Made by a program: the position numbers and the translations under genes. Of a DNA stretch of 64,000 nt, positions 16,545-25,550 are shown piece after piece. The DNA lies in contig CAWAJW010000015.1 of NCBI GenBank assembly GCA_963782475.1, positions 310,001 through 374,000 on the forward strand, given 5' to 3'. Within the stretch, counting starts at the first letter, position 1. Each line of letters starts with the position of its first letter. The stretch comes from CAVQBP01 sp963782475. GTDB taxonomy: Bacteria > Bacteroidota > Ignavibacteria > Ignavibacteriales > Ignavibacteriaceae. The notes beneath the pieces were generated by a model that did no database searches, was not told where the DNA came from, and worked only from the letters and a program-made list of their open reading frames with translations.

Positions 16545-19091
16545 ATGGATAACGCAAAAAAATTCTTTCTCAAATACAGACAAAAATTAATAATAGCTGC
16601 ATCAACAGTCATACTTATCATTGCTGTCGTTAATATTTATTTTAACTTATATGTAGATGTTAATTCCAATGATGAATGTAAATGGGTGCCGGAACAGGTT
16701 TCAAAAGACAGTATTCAGGTTTACTTTGATTTAGTAAAGATAAACGGAGTTTCCTGGAATGCGGGCATCAGAGATGGCGACCGTTTGGTTGCAATAAACG
16801 GTATTAATATAAAAAATGATATACAGGCGCAGGTAATCCTTAATAAAATTAATGAGGGAAATTACGCAAACTATACCGTTGAGAAGAATGGAAAAATATT
16901 CCATGCTAAAGTATATATAAAAAAACTGGTTAATATCTTTAATTTTAGTAATTCCCTTCGTTCTCTTTTCTGGATGATTATTGGTTTTATTGTATTACTT
17001 GCTAAACCGGAAGGATTTACCCAAAAATTATTTTATGCTATCGGGGTTGGGAGTGTATTCATATCATCTTTTGTTTTTATTAATTATGAGTATACGAATC
17101 AACTGTCGCTTGGATTTTTAACAATCATTATATCCTATTTGTATGCTTTAAGTGTATGTTTTGATTCTTTCTTGCTGTTATATTTCTTCTGGACATTCCC
17201 AAGATCATTTAACTTCCTGAATAATAAGTTAGTAAAACCTTTTATCTTTATTATTCCTTCGTTAATGTTTATAATTTTATTTCCAATTACTATTCTTACT
17301 TTTGTAACCAAATCATTTGATATTTTCACTTTTCGCCGGTTAATGATGATTGTGAATATAATCGACAGTGTATTGGTAATTGCTGCCTGGATTTCTTTAA
17401 TAATTAACTACAGAAGATTAAAATCAAAGGAAGAAAAAAAGCCTGTAGCAATAATTTTAATTGCTTTCACAATTGGTATAGTTGCGGTGATTTATACGGC
17501 AACAATCGCCCCTGCTATATCCGACTTTATTTATAATTCACCCGAATATTATACTCCGATAATATTGATTGTTTTAACTCCGCTCGCTTTTGCATATTCA
17601 ATTTTTAAATATCAATTGATGGATGTGAGTGTAGTTGTAAAAAATACAATTGTTTACGGGGCAGCAACAATTACGATAGCACTAATTTATTTCCTGGTTA
17701 TATATTTATTGGGTCAAACTATAAGTCAAGCTATTGGCACCCAATATCAGGGAGTTATTGCCGGGGTTATTTTTATTCTTTTTGCTTTAATATTTCAGTC
17801 TACAAAAGATAATTTTCAGGATTTTATTACAGCAAGATTTTATCCTGAGCAGTTTGCTTATCAAAAGGTTTTGCTGAAATTCAGTAATGATGTTTCAACT
17901 GTAGTTGGCCTGGAAAATATCCTTGATTCCATGCATGAAACTTATGTAAATGCTTTAATGATTAATAAGTTTGGAATTTTAATTAATGACAATGGGAACA
18001 ACAAGGTCAAACTTGTTAGAAGCACAGGGATTTCAAATAAAAATATCGTGATAACAAAATCAAACATTTTAAATTTTATAAATGAGAAATCATTGATTTT
18101 CAAAAAACCTGTAATAGAGCAGGAAGATTTTGTAAATATATTCCCGGAACAATCATCTCAATTATTTGATGAAAATATATATACAATTATTCCAATGATA
18201 ATAAAATCGAAAGTTGTTGGATTATTATTATTCGGGCTGAAACATTCCGGTTCACAATTTTCGGGGAAAGATCTTGATTTATTATTTGCAACAGCTAATC
18301 AATCGGCGATATCGATCGAGAATGCGAGACTTTATCATTCTGAAGCTGAAAAAATAAGAATTGAAAACGATCTTAACCTTGCAAGGAAAATTCAGCAGGG
18401 TTTACTTCCAAAGCATTTGCCTGAAATTAAGAGATTGGATATTACAGGTGAAATGATCCCTGCGATGCAGGTTGGGGGAGATTATTATGATGTTATCCCG
18501 GTATCCGATTCCAAATTATTTATTGTTGTAGGGGATGTTTCAGGGAAAGGTCTGCCGGCTTCTTTATATATGACTAAGCTGCAGACTATGGTTCAGCTTT
18601 CGTGCACAGATGGTAAAACTCCTAAAGAAATACTTATCGATGTAAATAGACGAATTTATGCTTCTATTGAAAGGAATTCTTTTATTACAATGACTTTAGC
18701 CCTTTTTGATATGGATAAAATGTCTGTCCGTTTCTGCCGTGCAGGGCATATGCCTATTTTAACTGCAAATAACGGAACGATTGATATTTATAAATCGCAG
18801 GGTTTAGGAATCGGGCTTGAACAGGGGATTATTTTTGAAAGCACATTAATTGAGCAGGAAATTAAATTATCCCCCGGACAGATTTATGCATTCTATTCTG
18901 ACGGAATAACCGAAGCAATGAATGAAAATATGGACCTATTTGGTGAAGAAAAATTATCAGAATTATTAAGGAATAAAACAACCTGTACTGCTATACAAAT
19001 CATGAACGAAATCTGGAATTCCATAAATTCCTTTAAGGGGAAAGCATTGCAGAACGACGATATGACAATGGTTCTGGTTAAAGTGAAGTAA
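16545..19091 (+). CDS. RsbU-type PP2C serine phosphatase with PDZ-like and membrane domains
   Basis: The 848-residue protein starts with a membrane segment (about 14-32). A PDZ-like domain follows (about 55-130: VNGVSWNAGIRDGDRLVAING in outline), predicted to lie outside the membrane. Multiple membrane helices (about 140-420), a GAF-like domain (about 440-610) and a PP2C domain (about 635-848) complete it. PP2C marks are MQVGGDYYDVI, VVGDVSGKGLPASLYM, RAGHMPIL, YSDGITEAM and NDDMTMVLVKV. It is the third phosphatase of the cluster, 47 bases after the second. The PDZ-like domain could sense unfolded or C-terminal peptide signals in the periplasm; that is inference. Confidence 0.86.
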   Translation: MDNAKKFFLKYRQKLIIAASTVILIIAVVNIYFNLYVDVNSNDECKWVPEQVSKDSIQVYFDLVKINGVSWNAGIRDGDRLVAINGINIKNDIQAQVILNKINEGNYANYTVEKNGKIFHAKVYIKKLVNIFNFSNSLRSLFWMIIGFIVLLAKPEGFTQKLFYAIGVGSVFISSFVFINYEYTNQLSLGFLTIIISYLYALSVCFDSFLLLYFFWTFPRSFNFLNNKLVKPFIFIIPSLMFIILFPITILTFVTKSFDIFTFRRLMMIVNIIDSVLVIAAWISLIINYRRLKSKEEKKPVAIILIAFTIGIVAVIYTATIAPAISDFIYNSPEYYTPIILIVLTPLAFAYSIFKYQLMDVSVVVKNTIVYGAATITIALIYFLVIYLLGQTISQAIGTQYQGVIAGVIFILFALIFQSTKDNFQDFITARFYPEQFAYQKVLLKFSNDVSTVVGLENILDSMHETYVNALMINKFGILINDNGNNKVKLVRSTGISNKNIVITKSNILNFINEKSLIFKKPVIEQEDFVNIFPEQSSQLFDENIYTIIPMIIKSKVVGLLLFGLKHSGSQFSGKDLDLLFATANQSAISIENARLYHSEAEKIRIENDLNLARKIQQGLLPKHLPEIKRLDITGEMIPAMQVGGDYYDVIPVSDSKLFIVVGDVSGKGLPASLYMTKLQTMVQLSCTDGKTPKEILIDVNRRIYASIERNSFITMTLALFDMDKMSVRFCRAGHMPILTANNGTIDIYKSQGLGIGLEQGIIFESTLIEQEIKLSPGQIYAFYSDGITEAMNENMDLFGEEKLSELLRNKTTCTAIQIMNEIWNSINSFKGKALQNDDMTMVLVKVK

Positions 19092-19140
19092 GCAGAATAT
19101 TTATATAAGGGTGAAGATATAGTAGTGAGCCTGATGAAAA

Positions 19141-19220
19141 CTTCGAAGCCTTCGAAGTTACTGTTTTAAAACTCGAAGTTACCTAACTGGTAAACTTGAA
19201 GGTTTTTAAAAATAACCTTC
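19141..19220. repeat. degenerate palindromic repeat cluster
   Basis: CTTCGAAG occurs twice back to back (19141-19157) and CGAAGTTAC occurs twice about 22 bases apart. GAAGGTT (19198-19204) pairs with AACCTTC (19214-19220). All are variants of a TTCGAA-centred palindrome, as in intergenic REP-like elements. No T tract follows, so it is not a good terminator. Confidence 0.4.
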
Positions 19221-19275
19221 AGTGGTTGCGTAAGAGTTAACAAATTAATTACTCAAGTTGACCGCTTAATAGGAA

Positions 19276-19291
19276 AACCGTAAAAACGGTT
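19276..19291 (+). terminator. small hairpin, possible end of the phosphatase operon
   Basis: AACCGT (19276-19281) pairs perfectly with ACGGTT (19286-19291) around AAAA. The following AAAAATTTCTACTTTTTT has a T tract only after 11 bases, so termination here is doubtful. Confidence 0.25.
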
Positions 19292-19480
19292 AAAAATTTC
19301 TACTTTTTTCGTTAATGAAACCCCTAAAAATAAATGTATTAACTTTTTTACAGTTTTTTCATCTTGAGCTGTCAGCTTGAGTTAATTATAAGAAAGAAAT
19401 GCCTCTGTAGACTCTTCCAAGAATGAAGGGATATCTTAACTTAAGCTTAGGAAGTTAAGTTGATGATTAACTGCCAATTT

Positions 19481-19492
19481 GGGCTCTTTCCC
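19481..19492 (+). repeat. left inverted repeat of the insertion sequence
   Basis: GGGCTCTTTCCC, matching the right end with one mismatch. It overlaps the final base of the transposase stop codon region, as is common in compact elements. Confidence 0.75.
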
Positions 19493-20825
19493 TATGATGA
19501 TGCAAACAAAAAATATAAGCGAGGTAAATTACAATATTTACTCCTTATTTTTCTAAAGAAATATTGTTGATCTTTGTAACCATATGCCATTCTTTTTATT
19601 ACTTTTATTTTATTATTGACTCCTTCAATTGTTCCACTTGTCCTGCCGTATCTGAAGTAGTTTGATATATAATCAATATTATTTTCTACAGTTTTGCAAA
19701 AATCTCTTAAAGGTCTAAGTTTTGTTTGTTTTACTTCTTCTATCCAGTTTCTTAATGTTTGAACCAATCGCTCTACATTTATACCTGGTTTGTAAATTTC
19801 ATAAAACTGTTCCTTTAATAAATATGCTTTATAAAGTGGACTATTTAACTTTTCTAATTTAGCAAGTAATCCCGCTTGATCTTCATTATGGTTTGATGGA
19901 TGTTTCAATAAAACCCATCTGGTATTACTCCTTTCTTTCTCAGTTAATACTCCTATTCGCTTCTGTCTTTTTTCAATTTCCTTTTGGCTCATCTGTAAGT
20001 TTTCTTTATACTTTTTCTCCATAATATATTTATTACTCTTGCTTGTCATTCCGGATATTATTGTTTTTCTTATTGAATCTATTGCTTGATTAAGTAGACT
20101 CTCTAGATGAAATTTATCGATTATTATATCAGCTTTCGGTAATTGTTCTTTGATTGAAGCTATATAAGCTCTTGACATATCCGTATTTACTGTTTTTATT
20201 GATGCTTTCTGTTCCTCTGTTAGTTTCTGGAAAAAAGCTTTTAGTGACTGCTTTGTATTTCCTTGATTATAATCTATCGGTTTTGCTTTACCATCTGAGA
20301 GATCGTAAATTATAGTTATGTACTTATATCCTTTCTTAAATGATATCTCATCTACTCCAATATTTGTTAAATTATCATATTTTACCGGCGGGAGGTTTTT
20401 TTTAGAAAGTAATCTTCATACCTGTATACTGTATTATCATCTAAATTATATTCTTCCGATACTTGTTTAGGAGGTATTATATTGGACATTTTACCTATAA
20501 ACATCTTGAATCTTTTTGTTGCAAATTGATTTTTTTCTACCAGCTCTAATTCTTTTTTATATAACTTCTTGCAACTTGGACATTGATAATATATTGTCTC
20601 ATAATGTAATCTGACTTCAATGTATTCTCCTAGTGGTAGGTCTCTTACTACTCGCTTACGTCTGGATTTATCATATCTGGTCTTCAGTTCGCAGATCGGA
20701 CAATACATTGAATCTTCTTTGGGAATCAACATTATATCCATTCTTTTCCTTTCCTTATTCAGATCCACTACTTCAATAACGTAATTCTCACTCCCTATTA
20801 TTGTAGAGATATTATCTGTAAACAT
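19492..20825 (-). CDS. ISL3-family transposase, one frameshift
   Basis: The N-terminal part has an ISL3 zinc finger (CPIC near residue 38 and CPSCKKLY near 80) and a helix-turn-helix-like segment. The reading frame changes at a run of eight A near 20395, after YEDYFLKK. The rest continues NLPPVKYDNLTNIGVDE and carries the DDE triad: Asp in GVDEISFKKG, Asp in VNTDMSRAY, Glu in SGTIEGVNNKIK. A -1 slip on the A run restores one continuous protein of about 445 residues. That could be programmed frameshifting, a sequence error or a dead copy. The start is ATG 20825, behind GGAGG. Confidence 0.83.
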
Positions 20826-20880
20826 TGGCCCTCCTTGTTTACCAAATCTACTTCTATAATTTTTATCCTGCAATAGCTAA

Positions 20881-20892
20881 GGGAAAGAACCC
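20881..20892 (-). repeat. right inverted repeat of the insertion sequence
   Basis: GGGAAAGAACCC on the plus strand, the complement of GGGTTCTTTCCC, pairing with the left end at 19481-19492. Confidence 0.75.
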
Positions 20893-21381
20893 ACTTTTGA
20901 CAATTTTTTGACGTGAAACATAGTGGTTTAGGTCGATTTTTACAGTTGATTTATATCGGAGTTATCTCGGAGTTGTAACGGAGATGAAGCGTTTGTGAAA
21001 CATAGATAAATAGTGTAAGATTTCCGGTGCGTCAAAGTGACAAAATTTAATCGCAATGAAGAGATTCAAAATAATTATCAGCAACTAAGTAATTAATACT
21101 TCTCTCTATAGCTGTTATTTTTTTCTTTATTCTTCTGTTTCTTACGCACCTTAATTAATTTTATTATTATTACCAGCATTTTTATCAATTAAATTCCTGG
21201 CATTATATTGGATTTAATCCCATCAAAATTTTGAAAAACTGTAAAATTGGGAATTGAGGTAAATTCAAACTTTTAACCAGCATTTATTCCCAGCTGAATA
21301 TTTTGCAAACACCCTGCTTAGTTATTATATGCTGCAGTTGAAGTAATTTAAATATATTTTCATTTGAATCCAGGAGGTAAA
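20893..21381. other. noncoding spacer right of the insertion sequence
   Basis: No gene is seen in these 489 bases. Two exact copies of GTGAAACATAG (20913-20923 and 20995-21005) flank the 11-base tandem repeat at 20957-20989. The rest is AT-rich and probably includes the promoter of the lipoprotein gene at 21382. Confidence 0.5.
20957..20989. repeat. three tandem 11-base repeats, CGGAG-based
   Basis: CGGAGTTATCT, CGGAGTTGTAA and CGGAGATGAAG follow one another at 11-base spacing. The period is close to one helical turn, so each CGGAG faces the same side of the DNA. They stand between two copies of GTGAAACATAG. Confidence 0.5.
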
Positions 21382-22131
21382 ATGAAATCATTTATAGTTG
21401 TTGTAATAATTCTCTTATCAATGCTTACTATATCATGTAAAAAATCCAGCTCCCCATCGGAACCTGAAGAACCAAGAGCACCAGTATCTTTAGCAGAATA
21501 CGGATCATCCATAGATGAATATTATTATAAAGTGTGGTCAGACAGCACATGGGAATGTTTTAACCGGACTTTGACCATTAACGGAACATTTTATGCGACT
21601 ATAATGGATTGCTACGGAGATGAATATTATTACTCAGCGGACGGATACGCCGGCTTTAAACTTTACGGCGATTCCTTAATTTTATTTGATCAGCCGATGC
21701 CATCTCTTCCCGATACAATAAACTTTAATCAGAAATATGTTCAAGCTGCTACATTTACGTACCAGGATTATAAGTTTACAATACAGAATGAACAAACCCT
21801 CAGTGATACTTCAAGTGTTTCTGTATCATTTGGCACTTTTAGCTGTTTATGGTTTAATGCAAAATCCACATTAATTTCAGGGGATCAATCGCAGATTACC
21901 TCTTCACAACTCTGGATGGCACAAGGTCCATCGACTATAAAAGAAGTACTTGATTCAGGTAATACAATTTTTATGACAGAAGGTGTTGTAAACGGCAAAG
22001 GATACGGAAATTCTTCACCTAAAATAAAGCTAGAAAAAAACAACTATAAGAATGATTATATAATCAAAAATTCAGGCAAATCATTATTAAATTTAGTTAG
22101 TATGGGGATTCATTTTAAATTTAAAATATAA
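21382..22131 (+). CDS. predicted lipoprotein of unknown function
   Basis: The 249-residue protein has a lipoprotein signal (MKSFIVVVIILLSMLTISC, lipobox LTISC) followed by a Ser/Pro/Glu-rich linker. The rest is predicted beta-rich, with several aromatic clusters (SIDEYYYKVW, DEYYYSADGYAGFKLYGDS). The start is fixed by AGGAGG seven bases upstream of ATG 21382. It ends with FKFKI. No family is recognised. It converges with the secreted-protein gene at 22188 and has no obvious partner. Confidence 0.75.
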   Translation: MKSFIVVVIILLSMLTISCKKSSSPSEPEEPRAPVSLAEYGSSIDEYYYKVWSDSTWECFNRTLTINGTFYATIMDCYGDEYYYSADGYAGFKLYGDSLILFDQPMPSLPDTINFNQKYVQAATFTYQDYKFTIQNEQTLSDTSSVSVSFGTFSCLWFNAKSTLISGDQSQITSSQLWMAQGPSTIKEVLDSGNTIFMTEGVVNGKGYGNSSPKIKLEKNNYKNDYIIKNSGKSLLNLVSMGIHFKFKI

Positions 22132-22187
22132 AGAGAAAAAATTGAGAGGAATGTATTTTTAATTTAGAAATTTATAACAATAAATAA

Positions 22188-23462
22188 TTATTTTTTTATA
22201 ATTCTAACTTTCCAGTTCTTAAACCCTGCACCGGGAACATCAACTTTATAAACTACTTCTTTATTAAAGTTAACAATAGATTTGCCGCTTTCCTGTTTAA
22301 TATTTTTTATGCTAACAATCGAATTTTTTCTAACAGTCTTAAAAACAGGTTTTAAAGTTTCAAGATTAACCGAATCAGCGGCAGCACAATTAATTAAAGA
22401 ACTAAGCCAGTCAATTGATACATTGACCGAACCGGGAAAATCAAAATAATAAAATCCTATTTGTCCATTTTTTAAATTTTGCCCCGGTAAAAGATTACCC
22501 ATTTCAATAACTCTAAAATATTTTTTTATGAATTCAGGAGTGAAAACTTTTAAAAGATCTTCTTTTTGCAAAACTCCTTTCCATTCTTCTAAAGCTGAAG
22601 GTGAATTATCTGCATAGAGCACAGTAGCGCCTGCATAATCTCCATTAAAGGCACCATATACCTGTAAAGCTTTTGCGATTATTTTACATGCGCGGTTTAG
22701 GTTAAGGGTATCAACATTAAGATTCGGATCAAGCTGAATACGTCCTCCCATTGGAATACCAAACTTATTATTCATTTCATTCATAGTTGCCTGAGCAGTA
22801 CTTGCAGGGGGAATAAAAAATTCAGAGCGTCCGCGCTGGTAAGCAAAAACAAGGGCATGCTCAATTTTACCTGCTTTTATTTCATCGGGCCTTATTAAAC
22901 CTGCTATTAATGGAAATCCCCCTGCACGGGATCTATGTGCATCGAATTCATTCTTTTGTTCAAACCAGGGCTTCTCTACACCTGTGCTGCTCAAATCAGT
23001 TACGGCACCCAGACCTGTAGTCCATACACTATCCTTATTCTTTCTGGCGGCCCACATATCCCATTCAAGCATCTTATTAGTATCAATGATACAAAGGTGA
23101 TTATCGCTGAATTCACCAACAGGAGGTGAGGCAATAAAGTCAGGTAAAACAGGAATATGGTTCGGTTCTTTAAAGCCCTTTCCATAAATACCTGGGCGCG
23201 AATTAATAACATTAACTTTGGGGATGGTATCGGAGTTAACAAAATAGACCGGGATTGACCAGTCATGCATGTTTATATAGAAACCACCCAAAGCTAAACT
23301 ATCAATTAATTGTACAGATTGAGGATCTGTTTTGGCATCGGCTGGAATTTTTGTGTTCCAGATACTTTTGCTATTGAAAGGACGCCAGGCATTTTGCCCA
23401 AAAGAATTATTGATTATTAATAAAGAAATGAAAAAAGTTATAAATATAATTTTTATTCTCAT
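22188..23462 (-). CDS. secreted protein of unknown function
   Basis: The 424-residue protein has a signal peptide (MRIKIIFITFFISLLIINNSFG). The mature part opens with AWRPFNSKSIWNTKIPADA and runs through motifs such as MHDWSIPVYFV, HLCIIDTNKMLEWDMWAARK and RSRAGGFPLIAGLIRPDE. It also has a possible metal or sugar pocket rich in Trp, Asp and His. I do not recognise the family with certainty; the WN-xx-IP-xx-A opening occurs in uncharacterised secreted proteins. There is no T9SS C-terminal domain. It lies 58 bases downstream of the ligase gene on the same strand, so they may be co-transcribed. Confidence 0.7.
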   Translation of the reverse strand: MRIKIIFITFFISLLIINNSFGQNAWRPFNSKSIWNTKIPADAKTDPQSVQLIDSLALGGFYINMHDWSIPVYFVNSDTIPKVNVINSRPGIYGKGFKEPNHIPVLPDFIASPPVGEFSDNHLCIIDTNKMLEWDMWAARKNKDSVWTTGLGAVTDLSSTGVEKPWFEQKNEFDAHRSRAGGFPLIAGLIRPDEIKAGKIEHALVFAYQRGRSEFFIPPASTAQATMNEMNNKFGIPMGGRIQLDPNLNVDTLNLNRACKIIAKALQVYGAFNGDYAGATVLYADNSPSALEEWKGVLQKEDLLKVFTPEFIKKYFRVIEMGNLLPGQNLKNGQIGFYYFDFPGSVNVSIDWLSSLINCAAADSVNLETLKPVFKTVRKNSIVSIKNIKQESGKSIVNFNKEVVYKVDVPGAGFKNWKVRIIKK

Positions 23463-23520
23463 TTTAGCTTAAAATATATTTGAAATAACAGGGATTAATA
23501 TTTTGTTTATGCTGTATTCT

Positions 23521-25236
23521 CTAATTTTCTGTATCTGTTTGTACAAGGTGCCTTTTAATTTTTTGTGTAGTTGTCTTTTCAAACTCATTTTCCCTGATAT
23601 AGAATTTTTTTATTCTTTTAAAGCCGGCCAGCTGATTGTTTGTATCTGCAATAACACCCGATATGATTTTATTAACTAATTCGGATGTAATTTTTAAATT
23701 ATTCTTCAATGAATATTCAATAAAAGTTTCGGAATTTGTTACTATTTGTGCTGCGATTATTTCATCGTGTTTTTCATCTTTCTCTCCATATACCATACAT
23801 TCGAGAATAAAAGGATTACGGCTTAAAATATCTTCTATTTCTTCAGGGAAAACATTTTCACCATTATTTGCAATAATAACATTCTTTTTTCTTCCGCTTA
23901 AATGGAGAAAACCATCATCATCAAAAAATCCCAGGTCGCCGGTTCTAAACCATCCATTGTCAAATGCTTCTTCTGTCAATTTTTGATTATTATAATACCC
24001 CAACATCACATTATCACCTCTTGCATAAACTTCACCGACACCATGCTTGTCCGGTTGGTGAATTTGAATCTCAACACCCGGTAAAGGAAAGCCGGCAGCA
24101 TCATCTTTAAAATTATCCAGCCTGTTTAAAGCAAGTATAGGCGAAGTTTCAGTTAAACCATAACCTTGTATAAAATTGAAGCCAAATTCCCGGAACCCTT
24201 TTGCAACTTTTGGATCAGGAGCTGCGCCCCCAACTACAAATAGTCTAATCGAGCCGCCGAATTTTTTGTGCAGTTCTTTCAATAATAATCTTTTCGAATT
24301 TTTCCATCCGGCTAACTCTAATAAGTTAGTAAGCTTTATAATCGGGTTTACTATCTTTGATTTAATTTTATCTTCTGAAATACCCTTCCTAATCTTTCCA
24401 TAGATTTTATTGAATAAAAGAGGAGCACCAAGCATAACAGTTGGTTTTGCTTTTTGAATATCATCAAGTATAGTTTTTAAAGAGCGGCTGAAATGAGTTG
24501 AACCGCCAACATACAAAGGGCAAAGAAAACCGCAGGTGCATTCATAAGTATGGTGAATTGGAAGAACGGAAAAAAATCGATCTCCGGAAATAATCTCAAC
24601 CATGCTTACCATTCCCATAAGATTTGCTGCAAGAGCTTTTTGACTAAGCATCACGCCTTTGGCTCGTCCTAATGAACCTGATGTAAAAATAATTTCTGCT
24701 AAATCATCAGGATTAACTTCAGGTAACTTAATGTTATCTTCATTTTGTTTTTCAATCATTTCAATCATTGAATGGCAGCCGTTACCTTTTTCTTTCTGAT
24801 CCATCGATATGAAATATTTAAGGTTCGGCAGAAACTCTTTCATTTCACAAATGGTCTGGCGGAAGGATTCTGAAAAGACTATAACTTTTGTATTTGATTC
24901 ATGAAGTACATTTATCATTTCGTTTGCACTTAGATTTTTATCAACAGGCACAATAACCAAATTGAAAGTCATGGATGTTAAATAAGTTATTCCCCATTGT
25001 ACGCGGTTCTCACCGATAACCGCAATATGATCTCTTTCCTTTATTCCCAATTCAAATAAAGATTCTCCGAATTTTAGAATATTATCAAAAAGCTGCCGGT
25101 ATGTAACTTTTGAAACCGGGTAATTTATATAGTCTTCCAGAGCAATTTTATCTTTATATTTCTCGCATGAGCTAATTATCAATTCCTGAATTGATGAAAT
25201 GGCGGGGATTTTAAATAAATTTAGATCTTTTTTCAT
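23521..25236 (-). CDS. AMP-dependent acyl-CoA synthetase/ligase
   Basis: An ANL-superfamily enzyme of 571 residues. It has the P-loop-like IIFTSGSLGRAKGVMLS, the motif GYGLTETSP, the hinge and AMP-binding WFRTGDLGFFDDDGFLHLSGRKKN and the NNGENVFPEEIE region. A lysine near the C-terminus (TTQKIKRH) is the probable catalytic lysine. The pattern is that of long-chain fatty-acid-CoA ligases (FadD15/AAE15-like), but substrate cannot be told. The start is ATG 25236, preceded by GTGGAG; an in-frame GTG lies four codons upstream, inside that ribosome site. Confidence 0.88.
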   Translation of the reverse strand: MKKDLNLFKIPAISSIQELIISSCEKYKDKIALEDYINYPVSKVTYRQLFDNILKFGESLFELGIKERDHIAVIGENRVQWGITYLTSMTFNLVIVPVDKNLSANEMINVLHESNTKVIVFSESFRQTICEMKEFLPNLKYFISMDQKEKGNGCHSMIEMIEKQNEDNIKLPEVNPDDLAEIIFTSGSLGRAKGVMLSQKALAANLMGMVSMVEIISGDRFFSVLPIHHTYECTCGFLCPLYVGGSTHFSRSLKTILDDIQKAKPTVMLGAPLLFNKIYGKIRKGISEDKIKSKIVNPIIKLTNLLELAGWKNSKRLLLKELHKKFGGSIRLFVVGGAAPDPKVAKGFREFGFNFIQGYGLTETSPILALNRLDNFKDDAAGFPLPGVEIQIHQPDKHGVGEVYARGDNVMLGYYNNQKLTEEAFDNGWFRTGDLGFFDDDGFLHLSGRKKNVIIANNGENVFPEEIEDILSRNPFILECMVYGEKDEKHDEIIAAQIVTNSETFIEYSLKNNLKITSELVNKIISGVIADTNNQLAGFKRIKKFYIRENEFEKTTTQKIKRHLVQTDTEN

Positions 25237-25550
25237 TTTAAACTCCACTGAAAAAGACTATTGGGAAATAGAAAATTCATGTAATTTTCCCCGGTTAAAT
25301 ATTTATCCTAAAAATAGTATAATTATTAGAGAAATGTCAAAAATTACAAAAAATTCTTTTAATAGTTTAAAATTGAAAAATTATGACATATAAGCAGGAG
25401 GAAATTCCAAGTAGTTTCAGAAGTATATCAATTTTGAATAAAATTAAAAAGAAAATAGTACAATGAGACAGCAAAAATTGTCCGGCTTTTCAAAATAATT
25501 TTAAATCATTTAATTTATTTATTATAAAAGAAAGGGATAGAAAGCAGCGC
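25237..25550. other. noncoding spacer, 314 bases
   Basis: Very AT-rich, without a gene or a convincing hairpin. It separates the ligase gene from the polysaccharide deacetylase gene upstream on the same strand and presumably holds the ligase promoter. Confidence 0.4.

Larger units (their letters stand above)
19092..19480. other. noncoding spacer left of the insertion sequence
   Basis: No gene is seen in these 389 bases. They contain the palindromic repeats at 19141-19220 and the small hairpin at 19276-19291. A palindromic AGCTGTCAGCT lies within CTTGAGCTGTCAGCTTGAG, just left of the insertion sequence. Confidence 0.5.
19481..20892 (-). mobile_element. ISL3-family insertion sequence, about 1.41 kb
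   Basis: Imperfect inverted ends bracket one transposase gene. The left end reads GGGCTCTTTCCCTATG and the right end, on the other strand, GGGTTCTTTCCCTTAG. Eleven of the first twelve bases match and similarity continues to about base 24. ISL3 ends commonly start with GGCTCTTT-like sequence. The element is of normal ISL3 length. No 8-bp target duplication is visible: GCCAATTT on the left against ACTTTTGA on the right. It lies between genes and interrupts nothing recognisable. Confidence 0.85.

Noticed and set aside
19473..20900. Target-site duplication around the insertion sequence
   Set aside because: The 8 bases on each side (GCCAATTT and ACTTTTGA) do not match, and shifting the ends did not give a convincing repeat.
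23636..24403. Open frames on the plus strand opposite the acyl-CoA ligase gene
   Set aside because: They are shadows of a well-supported gene on the other strand and have no ribosome sites or motifs.
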